A stretch of 64,000 nt of DNA, taken from the NCBI GenBank assembly GCA_013042915.1, contig JABDPF010000048.1:31641-95640 (forward strand). Direction: 5' to 3'. Shown one piece after another: positions 1 through 8,917 of the stretch (positions are counted from its first letter, which is position 1; the number at the start of each line of letters is the position of its first letter). Both the position numbers and the translations under genes were made by a program. The notes under the pieces are model-generated. The model did no database searches. It was not told where the DNA came from and saw only the letters and a list, made by a program, of their open reading frames with translations. Origin of the DNA: Lysobacterales bacterium. GTDB lineage: Bacteria > Pseudomonadota > Gammaproteobacteria > Xanthomonadales > SZUA-36.

Positions 1-311
1 GCGTCGACCTCCGGATCGTCTCCCTCCCATATGATCGCGACCTGGTCGCCGCGGTCGTCGAGGTGGCGATCGACGCAGTTGTAGCAGGCGTTCAAAACGC
101 CATCTTCGTACCACTTGATATGCAAGTCAGCCTTGTCGAAGGAAACGTCCTTGATCTTGCTCGGGAAGGTGAACCAGTCAAGACGCTTGGCTATGTTCGC
201 CCAGAATGCTTCAGGGTTCTCGATTGATTCACGATAGGCTTTCTCGTAACCGTCAGTGTCGAGATGGGCCCGCTGTTTGAAGTATTCGGATACTGGATAG
301 ATATCGCTCAT
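1..311 (-). CDS. acs: acetyl-CoA synthetase, N-terminal part (partial)
   Basis: Reading leftwards from an ATG at 311, the frame stays open to the window edge and encodes about 103 residues that begin MSDIYPVSEYFKQRA and continue through WANIAKRLDWFTFP, IKWYEDGVLNACYNCVDRHL and GDQVAIIWEGDDP. These are typical of the ACS_N region of AMP-forming acetyl-CoA synthetase, which makes acetyl-CoA from acetate, ATP and CoA in the cytoplasm. The AMP-binding core and catalytic lysine lie outside the window, so only the identity of the N-terminus can be judged. The gene is divergent from the patatin-like gene at 465; the 150-base gap probably holds both promoters. Confidence 0.9.
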   Translation of the reverse strand, partial: MSDIYPVSEYFKQRAHLDTDGYEKAYRESIENPEAFWANIAKRLDWFTFPSKIKDVSFDKADLHIKWYEDGVLNACYNCVDRHLDDRGDQVAIIWEGDDPEVD

Positions 312-464
312 GGTGGCAACCTTTTCTGTTTTTGAGGATGGGCGTATTCTAGCCGCACTCAGGGCCGCATTTATTGTTCCGGATCAGTTCAATCGCGCTC
401 CTTAGGCCACAAAGTATAGACTTCCCCTTGACTTGCGTGCTTATCCCCATCGATGAGGGTTCCC

Positions 465-2681
465 ATGAAGCGTTTTTTCATCATTCCTTCGGTATTGATT
501 CTGATCGGGTGGTTCGCCCCGTCGGCCATGGCGTCACAAGCCCCGGCCGAGCCCAGGGTGGGTCTCGCGCTGAGCGGTGGCGGAGCGCGCGGCGGCGCCC
601 ACATCGGCGTGCTCGAGGCGCTGGAGGAGATGGGGATCGGGGTCGATTACATTGCCGGCACCAGCATGGGCGCGGTCATCGGTTCGATGTACGCCAGCGG
701 GTACAGCGCCGCGGAGATCCGTGGGGTGTTCGAAACGATGGACTGGGAATGGGCGCTCAGTGACAAGCCAGAGCGCGTGGACTGGACCATGCGAAGTAAA
801 GAGCTCGAGTCCCAGTTTCTCGTACCCCTGCGCGTGGGGCTGAACAAGGGCAAAATCCAACTTCCGCTCGGCGCAATCGAGGGCCAGCACCTCGACCAGG
901 TTCTGCGCGAAATCCTGCTGCCGGTCGTCGAGACCCGGGATTTCGATGATCTGCCGATTCCATTTCGAGCCGTGGCGACCGACTTGGCATCAGGCGAGGC
1001 CGTCGTCCTGACTGAGGGCAGCCTGCCGGACGCGGTTCGCGCCAGCATGTCGGTGCCGGGTGTGTTCTCCCCGGTCGAAATCCACGGCCGACTGCTGGTG
1101 GATGGTGGAATGGCCAATAATCTGCCGGTGGACATCGTGCGGGAAATGGGGGCGGACATCGTCATCGCGGTGGACATCTCGAGCCAGATGCTCAGCCGGG
1201 AGCAGTTGACCTCGGTTCTCAGCGTGACCGAGCAGCTCACCAACTTCCTGACCCGTCGAACCACCGAGGAGCAGATTGAACGCCTTGGTCCCGGCGACTA
1301 CCTGCTCGTGCCCGACCTGGGGGGGTTCAGTTCCGCCGATTTCCTCAATGCGCCCAACATTATCGAAAAAGGCGCCGAGGCGGCATTCCTTCCCGAATTG
1401 GCGCTGCGGGAACTGGCCGACGTAAGACCGGCAAGAACGATTGACTCCCCGGATCCCGTGGCTGGAGAAGTCACCGTGGAGTTCGTGGAACTCGACAACC
1501 GGTCTGTTTTGACGGACGACATTATCCTCTCGCGCCTCGACGTCCAACCCGGGGATACCGTGGACTTCGCAACCCTGGACCGGAACGTCGACACGATTTA
1601 CGGCCTCGACGTGTTCCGCTCAGTGACCTACAGCCTCGAACAGAACGATGAGGGGGAGACCGGTTTGAGGGTCAAGGCGCCCGCGCGGGAGTGGGGGCCC
1701 AACTACTTACAGTTCGGGCTCGAACTATCAAGCAACTTCTCGGGTGATTCGGATTTTATCCTGGGGGCGGCCTATACCCGCAACGCACTGAACCGCTTGG
1801 GTGGTGAGCTTCGCCTGATTGGAAAACTGGGGCGCGAGGACGAGCTCTCCATCGATTTTTACCAGCCGGTGGATTCAAAGGCCAACTGGTTCACCGAGTC
1901 GGAGGTCTACTGGTCACGCGAGAACTATCGGCTGTGGGAGGGCGATCGCAACGTCGCCGGCCTCGAAGTGAGTGGTTTGGGCGGTTCGGTTGGCTTCGGG
2001 CGCAATTTCAGCACGACCGACCGGTTGCGGTTGAGCTACGTCTTCGGCCGCGGGAATCTCGAGCTGGTCACCGGTGATCCAGAATTTGCCGACCAGTACG
2101 ATCAGGACCTCGAAGTGGGCGAGCTGGAATTTCAGTACATTCACGACAGCCTGGACAGCATCTGGTTTCCCACCTCGGGAATGCAGCATCGCTTGCACTA
2201 CCTGCATGCCACCGAGGGGCTAGGCGCTGACAGCGATTACCGTCAGGTCCTCGTCAACGGCACCCTGGCCTTTTCGATAGGGGCCAACACCGGAGCGCTC
2301 AACTACGAGTTGGGTTATAGCCTGGACGATGCAGCGTCGATCGAGCGCTGGTACCGCCTGGGCGGATTTGGGCGGCTTTCGGGTCTCGCGCCGGACCAGT
2401 TGCTGGGTCAGCACGTGGCGTTGGGGACGCTGGCGTTCTACCGTCGCCTGACGGATTGGGAGCGATTGTCGGCTTTCGCGGGCGCGACGATCGAAGCGGG
2501 TAACGTGTGGGACGACAGCGACAGCATCGCTGTCGATGACCTGAGGTATTCCGGCAGCCTGTTTGTCGGTGCGCAAACGCCCCTGGGCCCGGTTTATGTC
2601 GCTGTCGGTTACAGCGACAGTCACGACTTCGCCGCCTATTTCTACCTCGGTAACCCATTCCGGGTCGGGCGGTTCGACTGA
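465..2681 (+). CDS. patatin-like phospholipase with C-terminal outer-membrane barrel
   Basis: A 738-aa exported protein. A signal peptide (MKRFFIIPSVLILIGW...AMA) is followed by a patatin domain with the oxyanion-hole motif GGGARG (residues 38-43), the nucleophile motif GTSMG (Ser67) and the DGG motif (Asp213), so the Ser/Asp dyad is intact. A POTRA-like segment follows at about 340-400, and then a BamA/TamA-type barrel to the C-terminus. This layout is that of RssA/PlpD-like type Vd (patatin plus surface-antigen) proteins, in which the lipase is presented or secreted through its own barrel. ATG 465 was preferred to ATG 453 because a GAGG sits at a suitable distance before it and the protein then begins with a good signal peptide. 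Substrate is not predictable from sequence. Confidence 0.88.
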   Translation: MKRFFIIPSVLILIGWFAPSAMASQAPAEPRVGLALSGGGARGGAHIGVLEALEEMGIGVDYIAGTSMGAVIGSMYASGYSAAEIRGVFETMDWEWALSDKPERVDWTMRSKELESQFLVPLRVGLNKGKIQLPLGAIEGQHLDQVLREILLPVVETRDFDDLPIPFRAVATDLASGEAVVLTEGSLPDAVRASMSVPGVFSPVEIHGRLLVDGGMANNLPVDIVREMGADIVIAVDISSQMLSREQLTSVLSVTEQLTNFLTRRTTEEQIERLGPGDYLLVPDLGGFSSADFLNAPNIIEKGAEAAFLPELALRELADVRPARTIDSPDPVAGEVTVEFVELDNRSVLTDDIILSRLDVQPGDTVDFATLDRNVDTIYGLDVFRSVTYSLEQNDEGETGLRVKAPAREWGPNYLQFGLELSSNFSGDSDFILGAAYTRNALNRLGGELRLIGKLGREDELSIDFYQPVDSKANWFTESEVYWSRENYRLWEGDRNVAGLEVSGLGGSVGFGRNFSTTDRLRLSYVFGRGNLELVTGDPEFADQYDQDLEVGELEFQYIHDSLDSIWFPTSGMQHRLHYLHATEGLGADSDYRQVLVNGTLAFSIGANTGALNYELGYSLDDAASIERWYRLGGFGRLSGLAPDQLLGQHVALGTLAFYRRLTDWERLSAFAGATIEAGNVWDDSDSIAVDDLRYSGSLFVGAQTPLGPVYVAVGYSDSHDFAAYFYLGNPFRVGRFD

Positions 2682-2769
2682 ACAGTTGCCGCCCCCGCCT
2701 GGCAAGGTCGAGCGCAGCGCCGATCAAGAAGGAGGTGCGAAGTTACCGCAGCCAAACGGCACCCATTCC

Positions 2770-2797
2770 TTGTGAAGTTGAAAAAAACGCCTATTAT
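2770..2797 (+). promoter_or_regulatory. sigma70-like promoter for the dodecin gene
   Basis: TTGTGA (2770-2775) and TATTAT (2792-2797) are separated by 16 bases, about 40 bases before the dodecin start. The -10 matches the consensus at five of six positions and the -35 at four of six. This is a reading of sequence only; no start site is known. Confidence 0.45.
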
Positions 2798-2835
2798 CGA
2801 AAGTGACCGTTCCCATCATCGAAAGGAGAAAGACC

Positions 2836-3042
2836 ATGTCAGTAGCTCGCGTAACCGAAATCATTTCCTCGTCCAGCGAGTCGTTTGAAGACGCGGTGCG
2901 CCAGGGGGTTCGCCGGGCGAACCAGACTCTCAAGGACGTTCGGGGCGCCTGGGTTGAAGGCCACAAGGTCGTCTGTGACGGCCAGGGGCACATCACCGAA
3001 TACCGGGTGATCCTGAAGGTCACCTTCGTACTGAAGGACTGA
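2836..3042 (+). CDS. dodecin family flavin-binding protein
   Basis: A 68-aa protein starting MSVARVTEIISSSSESFEDAV, followed by RANQTLKDVRGAWVEGHK and ending YRVILKVTFVLKD. Length, the SFEDAV segment and the tryptophan in the GAWVEG turn fit the dodecin family: small proteins that assemble into hollow dodecamers and store flavins between stacked tryptophans. ATG 2836 was chosen over 2803 because GGAGAAAG lies directly upstream and the protein then has the usual dodecin length. It appears to be transcribed alone. Storage of riboflavin or FMN is the family role; the exact ligand is unknown. Confidence 0.88.
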   Translation: MSVARVTEIISSSSESFEDAVRQGVRRANQTLKDVRGAWVEGHKVVCDGQGHITEYRVILKVTFVLKD

Positions 3043-3114
3043 ACAGCGAGAAAGATCGACAGATTCGGGTCCGGGACGAGGGAGATGCCCGGCACCCGGA
3101 TGGTGCGCGGTTGC

Positions 3115-3561
3115 TTACTGGTAGCGCTCGCCCTCGAGCTCGATCCAGCCGTGTCGTCGCTGCATGCTCGAATCTCGGTGTGTGCCGCGAATGATCCCGC
3201 CTAACTCGGTCCACTGGTAGTTGCCGCGCACCGTCACGTGGTCACGCGTCGTGACCGGCACCGGTTTTGCGACACGGTGCTTGTGCGAGACCAGAATGAG
3301 TTGGCCGTTCGACAAGCGCATCTGGAATTCCTGGTGGCCCTCGTTGCCTTCCGTCGGACGAATCGTGCGCACGACTTCGCCGTCGACCTCGACCATGATG
3401 TCCGACTGCTTGGCGTAGAAAGCTTGTGCAACGACGTGAACGCCGGGCTCGACGTCATAACCCGGCACAGAATGCCAGGTCCAGCCCAATACGATGAATA
3501 TCGCCACGGCGACAATGCCGACAGTGAGAACTGGCGATGATTTTCCCTTCTTTTTTGGCAT
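3115..3561 (-). CDS. DUF3465-like exported/anchored protein
   Basis: A 148-aa protein. A lysine-rich N-terminus (MPKKKGKS) and one hydrophobic segment (about residues 10-28) suggest a membrane anchor or uncleaved signal, followed by a soluble periplasmic domain. Features such as GHQEFQMRLSNGQLILVSHK, the VRGNYQWTELGG segment and the ending HGWIELEGERYQ match my memory of the DUF3465 family, whose members share HQxF, LVxH, YxW and GWIxxxGxxYQ signatures. The function of that family is not known. It lies 19 bases downstream of the rhomboid gene on the same strand, so the two may be co-transcribed. Confidence 0.7.
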   Translation of the reverse strand: MPKKKGKSSPVLTVGIVAVAIFIVLGWTWHSVPGYDVEPGVHVVAQAFYAKQSDIMVEVDGEVVRTIRPTEGNEGHQEFQMRLSNGQLILVSHKHRVAKPVPVTTRDHVTVRGNYQWTELGGIIRGTHRDSSMQRRHGWIELEGERYQ

Positions 3562-3580
3562 GACGCCGCAGCTCCGTAGG

Positions 3581-4195
3581 CTAACGTTTCCAAGTCATGC
3601 CCAATCTCCAGCCCCATCGATATAGTAATACAGCGCCGAAAACCATACCACCGAGGTGCGCGAAATGTGCGATTCCCGGCATGGTTCGCGTGAATCCGAG
3701 GATCAATTCGATACCGCCATAAATCAACACAAACCACTTTGCTTTGATGGGAATAGGTAGAAATATCAAAAAGATACGATTCTCTGGCCACAACACGCCA
3801 TAAGCCAGCAGTAAGCCGAAAACACCCCCCGAAGCACCGATTGTCGGATAAACACCACCTTCCATCAGTTGGACCAGTAATTGGACGATTCCAGCCCCTA
3901 GCACGCACACCCCGTAATAGAGGGCGAACCGTTGGCTGCCCCAGGCACGTTCCAGCGGGGTGCCGAACATCCAGACGGCAAACATGTTGAAAAACAGGTG
4001 GTTGAAACTGCCGTGCAGGAATCCGTACGTGATGAGTTGGAACACGGCAAACACGCCGCTTTCCAGTGGCCACAACATGAAGCCCATCGGCTGAAACCCG
4101 GTGAGGTACAGCGCCGCGCAGACGACCATGACGCCAAGCGACACCGGTGTGTCGGTCAATGTCGATGCGCCAGGGTTGATGGGAACTCGGTTCAA
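3581..4195 (-). CDS. rhomboid family intramembrane serine protease
   Basis: A 204-aa polytopic membrane protein with the rhomboid signatures in order: HGSFNHLFFNM (His61, His66, Asn70), GASGGVFG with the nucleophile Ser122, and HFAHLGG with the catalytic His180. It therefore has an intact Ser/His dyad and should cleave transmembrane substrates within the inner membrane. The start codon appears to be TTG at 4195, preceded by GGAGAG; no ATG lies nearby that would keep the first membrane helix. It is divergent from the LOG-family gene and followed by the DUF3465-like gene. Physiological substrates are not predictable. Confidence 0.93.
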   Translation of the reverse strand: MNRVPINPGASTLTDTPVSLGVMVVCAALYLTGFQPMGFMLWPLESGVFAVFQLITYGFLHGSFNHLFFNMFAVWMFGTPLERAWGSQRFALYYGVCVLGAGIVQLLVQLMEGGVYPTIGASGGVFGLLLAYGVLWPENRIFLIFLPIPIKAKWFVLIYGGIELILGFTRTMPGIAHFAHLGGMVFGAVLLYRWGWRLGMTWKR

Positions 4196-4271
4196 AGGGT
4201 CTCTCCGCTAAACCCGGATCATATTACAATAGCCGGTCACGGGTAGGTACCGCCCAGATAAGGGAGACACG

Positions 4272-4883
4272 ATGAACACAGCGCCGGGTCACATTCGACG
4301 GGTCACCGTCTATGCCTCGTCCAGCAATGCACTCGCGACCGACTACTACGCCGCCGCCGAGCGCCTGGGTGAGGTGTTGGGCAAGGCTGGCGTGGAGATC
4401 GTCTATGGCGGCGGCCGGGTCGGGCTGATGGGCGCCATGGCGGACCGGGCCCTGGCTGAGGGCGCGCACGTTCATGGCGTGATCCCGGACTTTCTCAATA
4501 CCGTGGAACACGGTCATGCCGGCCTGACACGACTCGAGGTGGTCAAAGACATGCGCGAGAGAAAACACCTGATGATCGCCAACTCCGATGCCGTGATTGC
4601 GCTGCCCGGGGGCAGTGGTACCCTTGAAGAACTGCTCGAGGTGATCACGCTCAAGCGTCTGGGCCAGTTTCTCGGCCCCATCGTGATGCTCAACACCCGG
4701 GGCTACTACGACCGGCTGACCGGCTTTCTCGAGAACGCGGTGGCGGAAAGCTTCATGGCCGATCAACACCTGAAGATGTGGTCCTTGGTGGATGAACCGA
4801 TACAAGTGTTGCAGGCTTTTCGGGACGCTTCCGCCTGGAGCACGGACGCGCGCCATTTTGCCGCGGTGAGAACCCCATCGTGA
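4272..4883 (+). CDS. LOG family protein (TIGR00730), nucleoside-5'-monophosphate phosphoribohydrolase type
   Basis: A 203-aa cytoplasmic Rossmann-like protein with GGGRVGLMG (residues 46-54) and the family hallmark PGGSGTLEE (112-120). LOG proteins hydrolyse nucleotide monophosphates to a free base and ribose-5-phosphate; plant and some bacterial members release cytokinins. Both catalytic segments are intact, as is the MRERKHLM loop that precedes the second motif. AAGGGAG precedes the ATG. The last bases overlap the GTG start of the next gene by four bases, which suggests translational coupling. The preferred nucleotide is unknown. Confidence 0.9.
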   Translation: MNTAPGHIRRVTVYASSSNALATDYYAAAERLGEVLGKAGVEIVYGGGRVGLMGAMADRALAEGAHVHGVIPDFLNTVEHGHAGLTRLEVVKDMRERKHLMIANSDAVIALPGGSGTLEELLEVITLKRLGQFLGPIVMLNTRGYYDRLTGFLENAVAESFMADQHLKMWSLVDEPIQVLQAFRDASAWSTDARHFAAVRTPS

Positions 4884-5734
4884 ATGACGCGAAGAAAACC
4901 GCCTACGTGACCCTGCCGCCCTCGGCCGGTATGGGCTGGCTGGCGCAAAGCCTGCGCCTGCTTCGCGAGCAGGCCGGCCGCCTTCTTCTGATCGCGATGC
5001 TGATGCAATTGCTGCTGGGCCTCGTGCAGGTGCCCTTGCTGGGCCTGTTTGTCATCCTGGCTGTGCCCGCCTTGAGCGCCGGTATCCTGGAGGCTTTCCA
5101 CCGGGTGCGTGGCGGCAGATCGGCGGCGCTGGTGCTGCTGTTTCTGCCAATCGCGTCCCGCGCGCACCTGGGGCGATTCATGGCGATGGGCGCGCTGGTG
5201 ATCGTGATCAGCATCGTCTGCATCTCTTTCGTGGTCGGCGCTACCACCGAGATCGACGAGGCGCTGATGCTGCGCTTGCAGCAAGGGGATATGGCGGCGT
5301 TCGAAGAGATCGACCCGACGTTCATCACCCGGCTGTTCGCCGCGTTTGCCATCAGCGTAGCCATCAGCGGAACGCTGACCTTTTTCTCTATTCCACTGGT
5401 ATGGTTTTACGACCGCCCGCTGGGTGGAGCGCTTGGCGAGGGCCTGAAAGCCTTGCTGGTGAACTGGAAGCCGATGCTCGTGCTGGGGCTCGGCCTGGTG
5501 GTCATTTTCCTGCCGCTTTCCCTGCTCATCGGTCTGCTGATGCCGGTCGCACTGGGCGAGGGGATCGGTGGAATGGTTGGAATGGGGCTGTTGATGGTCA
5601 TCCTGCTGCTGTTCCAGCTGCTGCTGTTCGGCACGCAATACTGCTCGTTCGCCGAGATCTATTCTCTGCCGGCTGTGCCGGATTCTCCCACCAAGCTCGA
5701 ACCGCCAGACGACGAGAGTCAGTTACTGGCCTGA
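4880..5734 (+). CDS. polytopic membrane protein, BPSS1780-like
   Basis: A 284-aa integral membrane protein with about six hydrophobic helices, beginning with a segment TLPPSAGMGWLAQSLRLLRE and then a helix pair around VPLLGLFVILAVPALSAGIL. The layout resembles the uncharacterised BPSS1780 family. The start is GTG at 4880, overlapping the LOG gene stop in a GTGA. Its end overlaps the 3' end of convergent tatC by 16 bases. The C-terminal tail (LEPPDDESQLLA) is acidic and cytoplasmic or periplasmic. No enzymatic motif was found; the role is unknown. Confidence 0.65.
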   Translation: MNDAKKTAYVTLPPSAGMGWLAQSLRLLREQAGRLLLIAMLMQLLLGLVQVPLLGLFVILAVPALSAGILEAFHRVRGGRSAALVLLFLPIASRAHLGRFMAMGALVIVISIVCISFVVGATTEIDEALMLRLQQGDMAAFEEIDPTFITRLFAAFAISVAISGTLTFFSIPLVWFYDRPLGGALGEGLKALLVNWKPMLVLGLGLVVIFLPLSLLIGLLMPVALGEGIGGMVGMGLLMVILLLFQLLLFGTQYCSFAEIYSLPAVPDSPTKLEPPDDESQLLA

Positions 5735-6492
5735 TCGGTCTCCTCCTCGGTGGCCTCGGACGTTTCGCGGTGGGGCAGCAGGATGCCCGACATCAACAGG
5801 CCGATCTCGAAGAGCGCCCACATCGGCAGCGCCAGCAACGTTTGTGAGATCACGTCCGGCGGCGTCAGCACCATGCCCACTGCGAAAGCCCCCACCACCA
5901 CGTAGGCCCGCATCTTGCGCAGCTTGGCGACCGTGGTCACGCCCGTCGCCACCAGGATGATGGTGGCAATCGGCACCTCGAACGCGATGCCGAACGCGAG
6001 GAACAGCGTGATCACGAAATCGAGGTACTTGCTGATGTCGGTCATCACCGTGACGCCTTCCGGGGCGACCCGTGTGAAGAAGCCGAATACCAGCGGAAAG
6101 ACCAGGAAGTAGGCAAACGCGCAGCCGGTGTAAAACAGCAGCACGCTGGTGTAGAGCAGGGGACGCGCCAATCGCTTCTCTTCGCGATAGAGGGCAGGCG
6201 CGACGAAGGCCCACAGCTGATAGATCACGATGGGGATGGCGAGGATCAGGGCCAGCAGCAGGGCAAGTTTGAACGGGGTCAGGAACGGCGAGGCGACATC
6301 GATGGCGATCATGCTGCTGCCCTCGGGCAGCACAGCCGTCAGCGGAGCGGCCAGCGTGGCATACAGTTTTCGTGCAAAGGGCAGCAGCATGATCAGGATG
6401 ATCAGCACTGCCGCGGCTGCCTTCAGCAATCGCCCCCGCAGTTCGACGAGGTGTTCGATAAAACTGAGTTCCTGGTCTTCGGGATTATTCAC
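5719..6492 (-). CDS. tatC: Sec-independent protein translocase subunit TatC
   Basis: A 257-aa protein with the typical TatC N-terminus SFIEHLVELRGRLL and about six transmembrane helices. The conserved PF segment after the first helix and the FGIAFEVPI stretch (about 160-168) fit the family. TatC binds twin-arginine signal peptides and forms the receptor complex with TatB. It is the third gene of a tatABC operon; its start overlaps the end of tatB by eight bases, so translation is probably coupled. The acidic tail (SEATEEETDQ) is a common variable end. Confidence 0.96.
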   Translation of the reverse strand: MNNPEDQELSFIEHLVELRGRLLKAAAAVLIILIMLLPFARKLYATLAAPLTAVLPEGSSMIAIDVASPFLTPFKLALLLALILAIPIVIYQLWAFVAPALYREEKRLARPLLYTSVLLFYTGCAFAYFLVFPLVFGFFTRVAPEGVTVMTDISKYLDFVITLFLAFGIAFEVPIATIILVATGVTTVAKLRKMRAYVVVGAFAVGMVLTPPDVISQTLLALPMWALFEIGLLMSGILLPHRETSEATEEETDQASN

Positions 6493-6808
6493 GGTCGGGT
6501 TCGGCCTTACCCTCGGGGGCGGCCTTGTCGGAGGCTTTCAGTGGATCGAAATCCTTCGCTGCCTGCACGCCGCTTTTCAGGCTTTCGGTTGCCCCCTTGA
6601 CCTCTTTTTCGAAATGGCGAAGGGGCTCCTTGAGTTCTTCGGCTCGCATCTCAGCCTCGATCTGGCGTTTCAGGCTGAGCCAGCTGCTGCGTGCCTTACG
6701 CGCCATCCCGCCCAACGTGCGGGCGACACGGGGCAGCCGCTCCGGCCCGAGGACCATAAGGCCCACCAGAGACAGCAGCAGGATTTCGGTAAAACCTACG
6801 TCGAACAT
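6485..6808 (-). CDS. tatB: Sec-independent protein translocase subunit TatB
   Basis: A 107-aa protein starting MFDVGFTEILLLSLVGLMVLGPERLP: one N-terminal membrane helix with the glutamate expected in TatB, the Gly-Pro hinge, then an amphipathic helix (ARTLGGMARKARSSWLSLKRQ) and a charged tail. The open frame extends further upstream, but that part overlaps tatA and lacks Tat features, so the ATG at 6808 was chosen. It sits between tatA (10 bases away) and tatC (overlap of eight). Confidence 0.95.
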   Translation of the reverse strand: MFDVGFTEILLLSLVGLMVLGPERLPRVARTLGGMARKARSSWLSLKRQIEAEMRAEELKEPLRHFEKEVKGATESLKSGVQAAKDFDPLKASDKAAPEGKAEPDRE

Positions 6809-6818
6809 GGGCCGGGCT

Positions 6819-7064
6819 TCAGCCGCTGAGTTCTTTCTCGCGTGCCTCGTCCTCCGCGTTCGCCTTGGCGGCGGGTTCGGACGTGATCTGGTCGGGTTCC
6901 AGCGTTTCCTCTTCCTTCTGCTCGTCTTCCATTCCTTTACGGAAACCCTTGACGGCGGCACCGAGGTCGCCGCCCATGTTGCGCAGGCGTTTGGTGCCGA
7001 AGACCAGTACAACGATGAGCAGCAGGATCAATAACTGCCACATGCTGATTCCACCAATTCCCAT
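6819..7064 (-). CDS. tatA: Sec-independent protein translocase subunit TatA
   Basis: An 81-aa protein starting [20 protein letters not shown], with the [20 protein letters not shown] hinge and amphipathic helix of TatA, then a highly acidic tail. TatA oligomerises to form the pathway for folded proteins. First gene of tatABC. In this window I found no gene with a clear twin-arginine signal; the SoeA-like molybdoenzyme lacks one, in keeping with a cytoplasmic location. Confidence 0.95.
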   Translation of the reverse strand: MGIGGISMWQLLILLLIVVLVFGTKRLRNMGGDLGAAVKGFRKGMEDEQKEEETLEPDQITSEPAAKANAEDEAREKELSG

Positions 7065-7141
7065 AAGAATACTCCGTGTTGCAGATAGGCAAGTTTAACG
7101 CAAACCGCCGCTGCGGGGTTCGCGGGGAAACTTTCCGGGGC

Positions 7142-8740
7142 TCAGAAGCGGCGGACGAAAACCAGCCCGGTGAAAAGCAGGAGCAGCGCGGTCAGGATCA
7201 GGCCGCCGCGGCCCAGGCTCGGAATGCCCTCGAAGAAGATGGTGTTGGTCACCGTGCAGGAAAGCGTGTCGCCGCCTGGAAACAGTGGAGTCCAGTCCTG
7301 GCAGTCGCTGGTGGATTCGATGGCGCTGCTTTGAGGCATGGCCACGACCCGGCACTCTGAAGTGCCGTCCGATCGCGGTTCGACGGTGGCCGTCTGAGCG
7401 GGCGAGTCCGGTTCAACCAACCAGGACCAGGCCATCTCACCAAACTGCCACGTGCCGTCGCCTCCGAGAATATTTCGACAGCGCAGGTCGACTAAGACCT
7501 CGGCGCCGAAAAACTCGACGTCTTCACCGCCCACCCAGGTGGAGGCGACTTCGAGTTGCACCGCCTCGGGGTAGTTGCGGATCACGCAGAGGTTTTCCTG
7601 GCCGGCCGAAACACCAGTAAACGCGCACTGGGTCTGGCTGGCCTCACAGGTGCCGGTCGAGAAGCATTCGTAAGTAGCAAAGTATTCGCCCGGGGTATCC
7701 TCCCAAACCACGCAGTCCAGCTCGCCGTCGGTGAATTCGCTGACGGTGAACGTGACCTCGGGCCCGCTGCCGGGCTGGGTGGTGATCGATTGCTGCAGCG
7801 GCAGGCCGGAAGTGCACTGTATGTTCAGTGTCGCCGGGAGCGAATCGTTTCCGTCCGCGAAGGCTTTCTGCACCGTGAACTGGGCCGTATCGCCGCCGCT
7901 GGTTGCGCAGCCGCGCGGCACGGTGATGGCGAGGCTTTCGAAGCCGGCTTCGCCTGTCTGCTGCACAGCGGATGCGTTGCCGGTCGATGTATCGAGCTTC
8001 ATCACCTGGCTGGTGAGCGGCGTGCCGATTCTCGGATCGCGGCGGTCGGTGATGGCCCACAGTTGGCCCTGGTCGTCGAATGCGAGGCCGCCTTCAGAGT
8101 AATCGCCAGCGGCCGCGCCAAGCGGTCCGATCGGTGCGGCAGTACCGGTTTCGATATCGATCTGGAACAGGCTGCGCGAATCGACCCCTAGCTCGCTGTC
8201 GAGACCATTGCCCAGGCCGTAAAGCTGCACCGGGTTTTCCCCGTAGGCGGCGATGGCGCTGATGTTTGCTCCCAGGCTTCCTTCCGTGCCGATCAGGGTG
8301 GCTTTGCCGTCCAGTCCCAGCCGGTACAGTGAACCGCGAGTTACCGAGGTGACGTACAGGCTGCCGTCACAGGTAAACGTCATGCCGAAGTCGTTCCGGC
8401 CGCCGAAGGGCAGTCCCGAAATCACGACCTCTTCCTCGGCCAGGATGAAGCCGTTGTCGGGGTTGATCGGAAACAGCGTCATGGCCTCGTCATCGACGCC
8501 GTACAGCGTGCCGTCCGGTGCGAAGGCCAATCCCTCCACGTCGGAGCGGATGACGCCCTGCGAGTTGACGCGGCCGATGCGGGTCTCGGCCCCGGTGGCC
8601 AGGTCGATCCGGTAAAGGCTGTCGAAGGTGAGGTCATCCGGCCCGTCGGAGTTGATGCTGTAGCCCACCGGCGCCGCGGAAGCCACGGCAGTGACCGCGG
8701 ACAGCAGGGACAGCATCAGCATTTTGACGATCTTGGGCAT
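7142..8740 (-). CDS. secreted beta-propeller-like protein with IPTL-CTERM sorting signal
   Basis: A 532-aa protein with a signal peptide (MPKIVKMLMLSLLSAVTAVASA). Residues of about 25-285 look like a propeller of short repeats (LYRIDLATGAETRIG, LAFAPDGTLYGVD, LYRLGLDGKATLIG). Two or more cysteine-containing Ig/DUF11-like segments follow (TAQFTVQKAFADGND..., VQLEVASTWVGGEDVE...). The last 27 residues start IPSLGRGG, run through a hydrophobic helix and end RRF, which is a variant of the IPTL-CTERM tripartite signal recognised by an exosortase-type enzyme. ATG 8740 was preferred to 8782 because it opens directly into the signal peptide. No exosortase gene lies in this window. The ligand or role is unknown. 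Confidence 0.75.
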   Translation of the reverse strand: MPKIVKMLMLSLLSAVTAVASAAPVGYSINSDGPDDLTFDSLYRIDLATGAETRIGRVNSQGVIRSDVEGLAFAPDGTLYGVDDEAMTLFPINPDNGFILAEEEVVISGLPFGGRNDFGMTFTCDGSLYVTSVTRGSLYRLGLDGKATLIGTEGSLGANISAIAAYGENPVQLYGLGNGLDSELGVDSRSLFQIDIETGTAAPIGPLGAAAGDYSEGGLAFDDQGQLWAITDRRDPRIGTPLTSQVMKLDTSTGNASAVQQTGEAGFESLAITVPRGCATSGGDTAQFTVQKAFADGNDSLPATLNIQCTSGLPLQQSITTQPGSGPEVTFTVSEFTDGELDCVVWEDTPGEYFATYECFSTGTCEASQTQCAFTGVSAGQENLCVIRNYPEAVQLEVASTWVGGEDVEFFGAEVLVDLRCRNILGGDGTWQFGEMAWSWLVEPDSPAQTATVEPRSDGTSECRVVAMPQSSAIESTSDCQDWTPLFPGGDTLSCTVTNTIFFEGIPSLGRGGLILTALLLLFTGLVFVRRF

Positions 8741-8902
8741 GGGCGCAGGCCTTAACCTCGTAGACGGGACGCGGACCGCCATGCTATCAGAATAGATAAA
8801 TAAAACAAGGTGTTAGTCGGGGTTCATTAATTTTTTCCTATCCGTGTGGCGATTAAACAACACGTCGTCCCGAAAGACGTCCTGGCTGAATGCCGGATGT
8901 GC

Positions 8903-8917
8903 CGGGTAAATTACCCG
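8903..8917. promoter_or_regulatory. perfect palindrome CGGGTAA-A-TTACCCG upstream of hemH
   Basis: Seven-base arms (8903-8909 and 8911-8917) with a single central A, about 116 bases before hemH and about 160 bases from the divergent IPTL-CTERM gene. The form fits a dimeric-regulator operator. No regulator can be named from sequence. The rest of the 293-base gap (8741-9033) holds AT-rich stretches but no recognisable gene. Confidence 0.35.
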
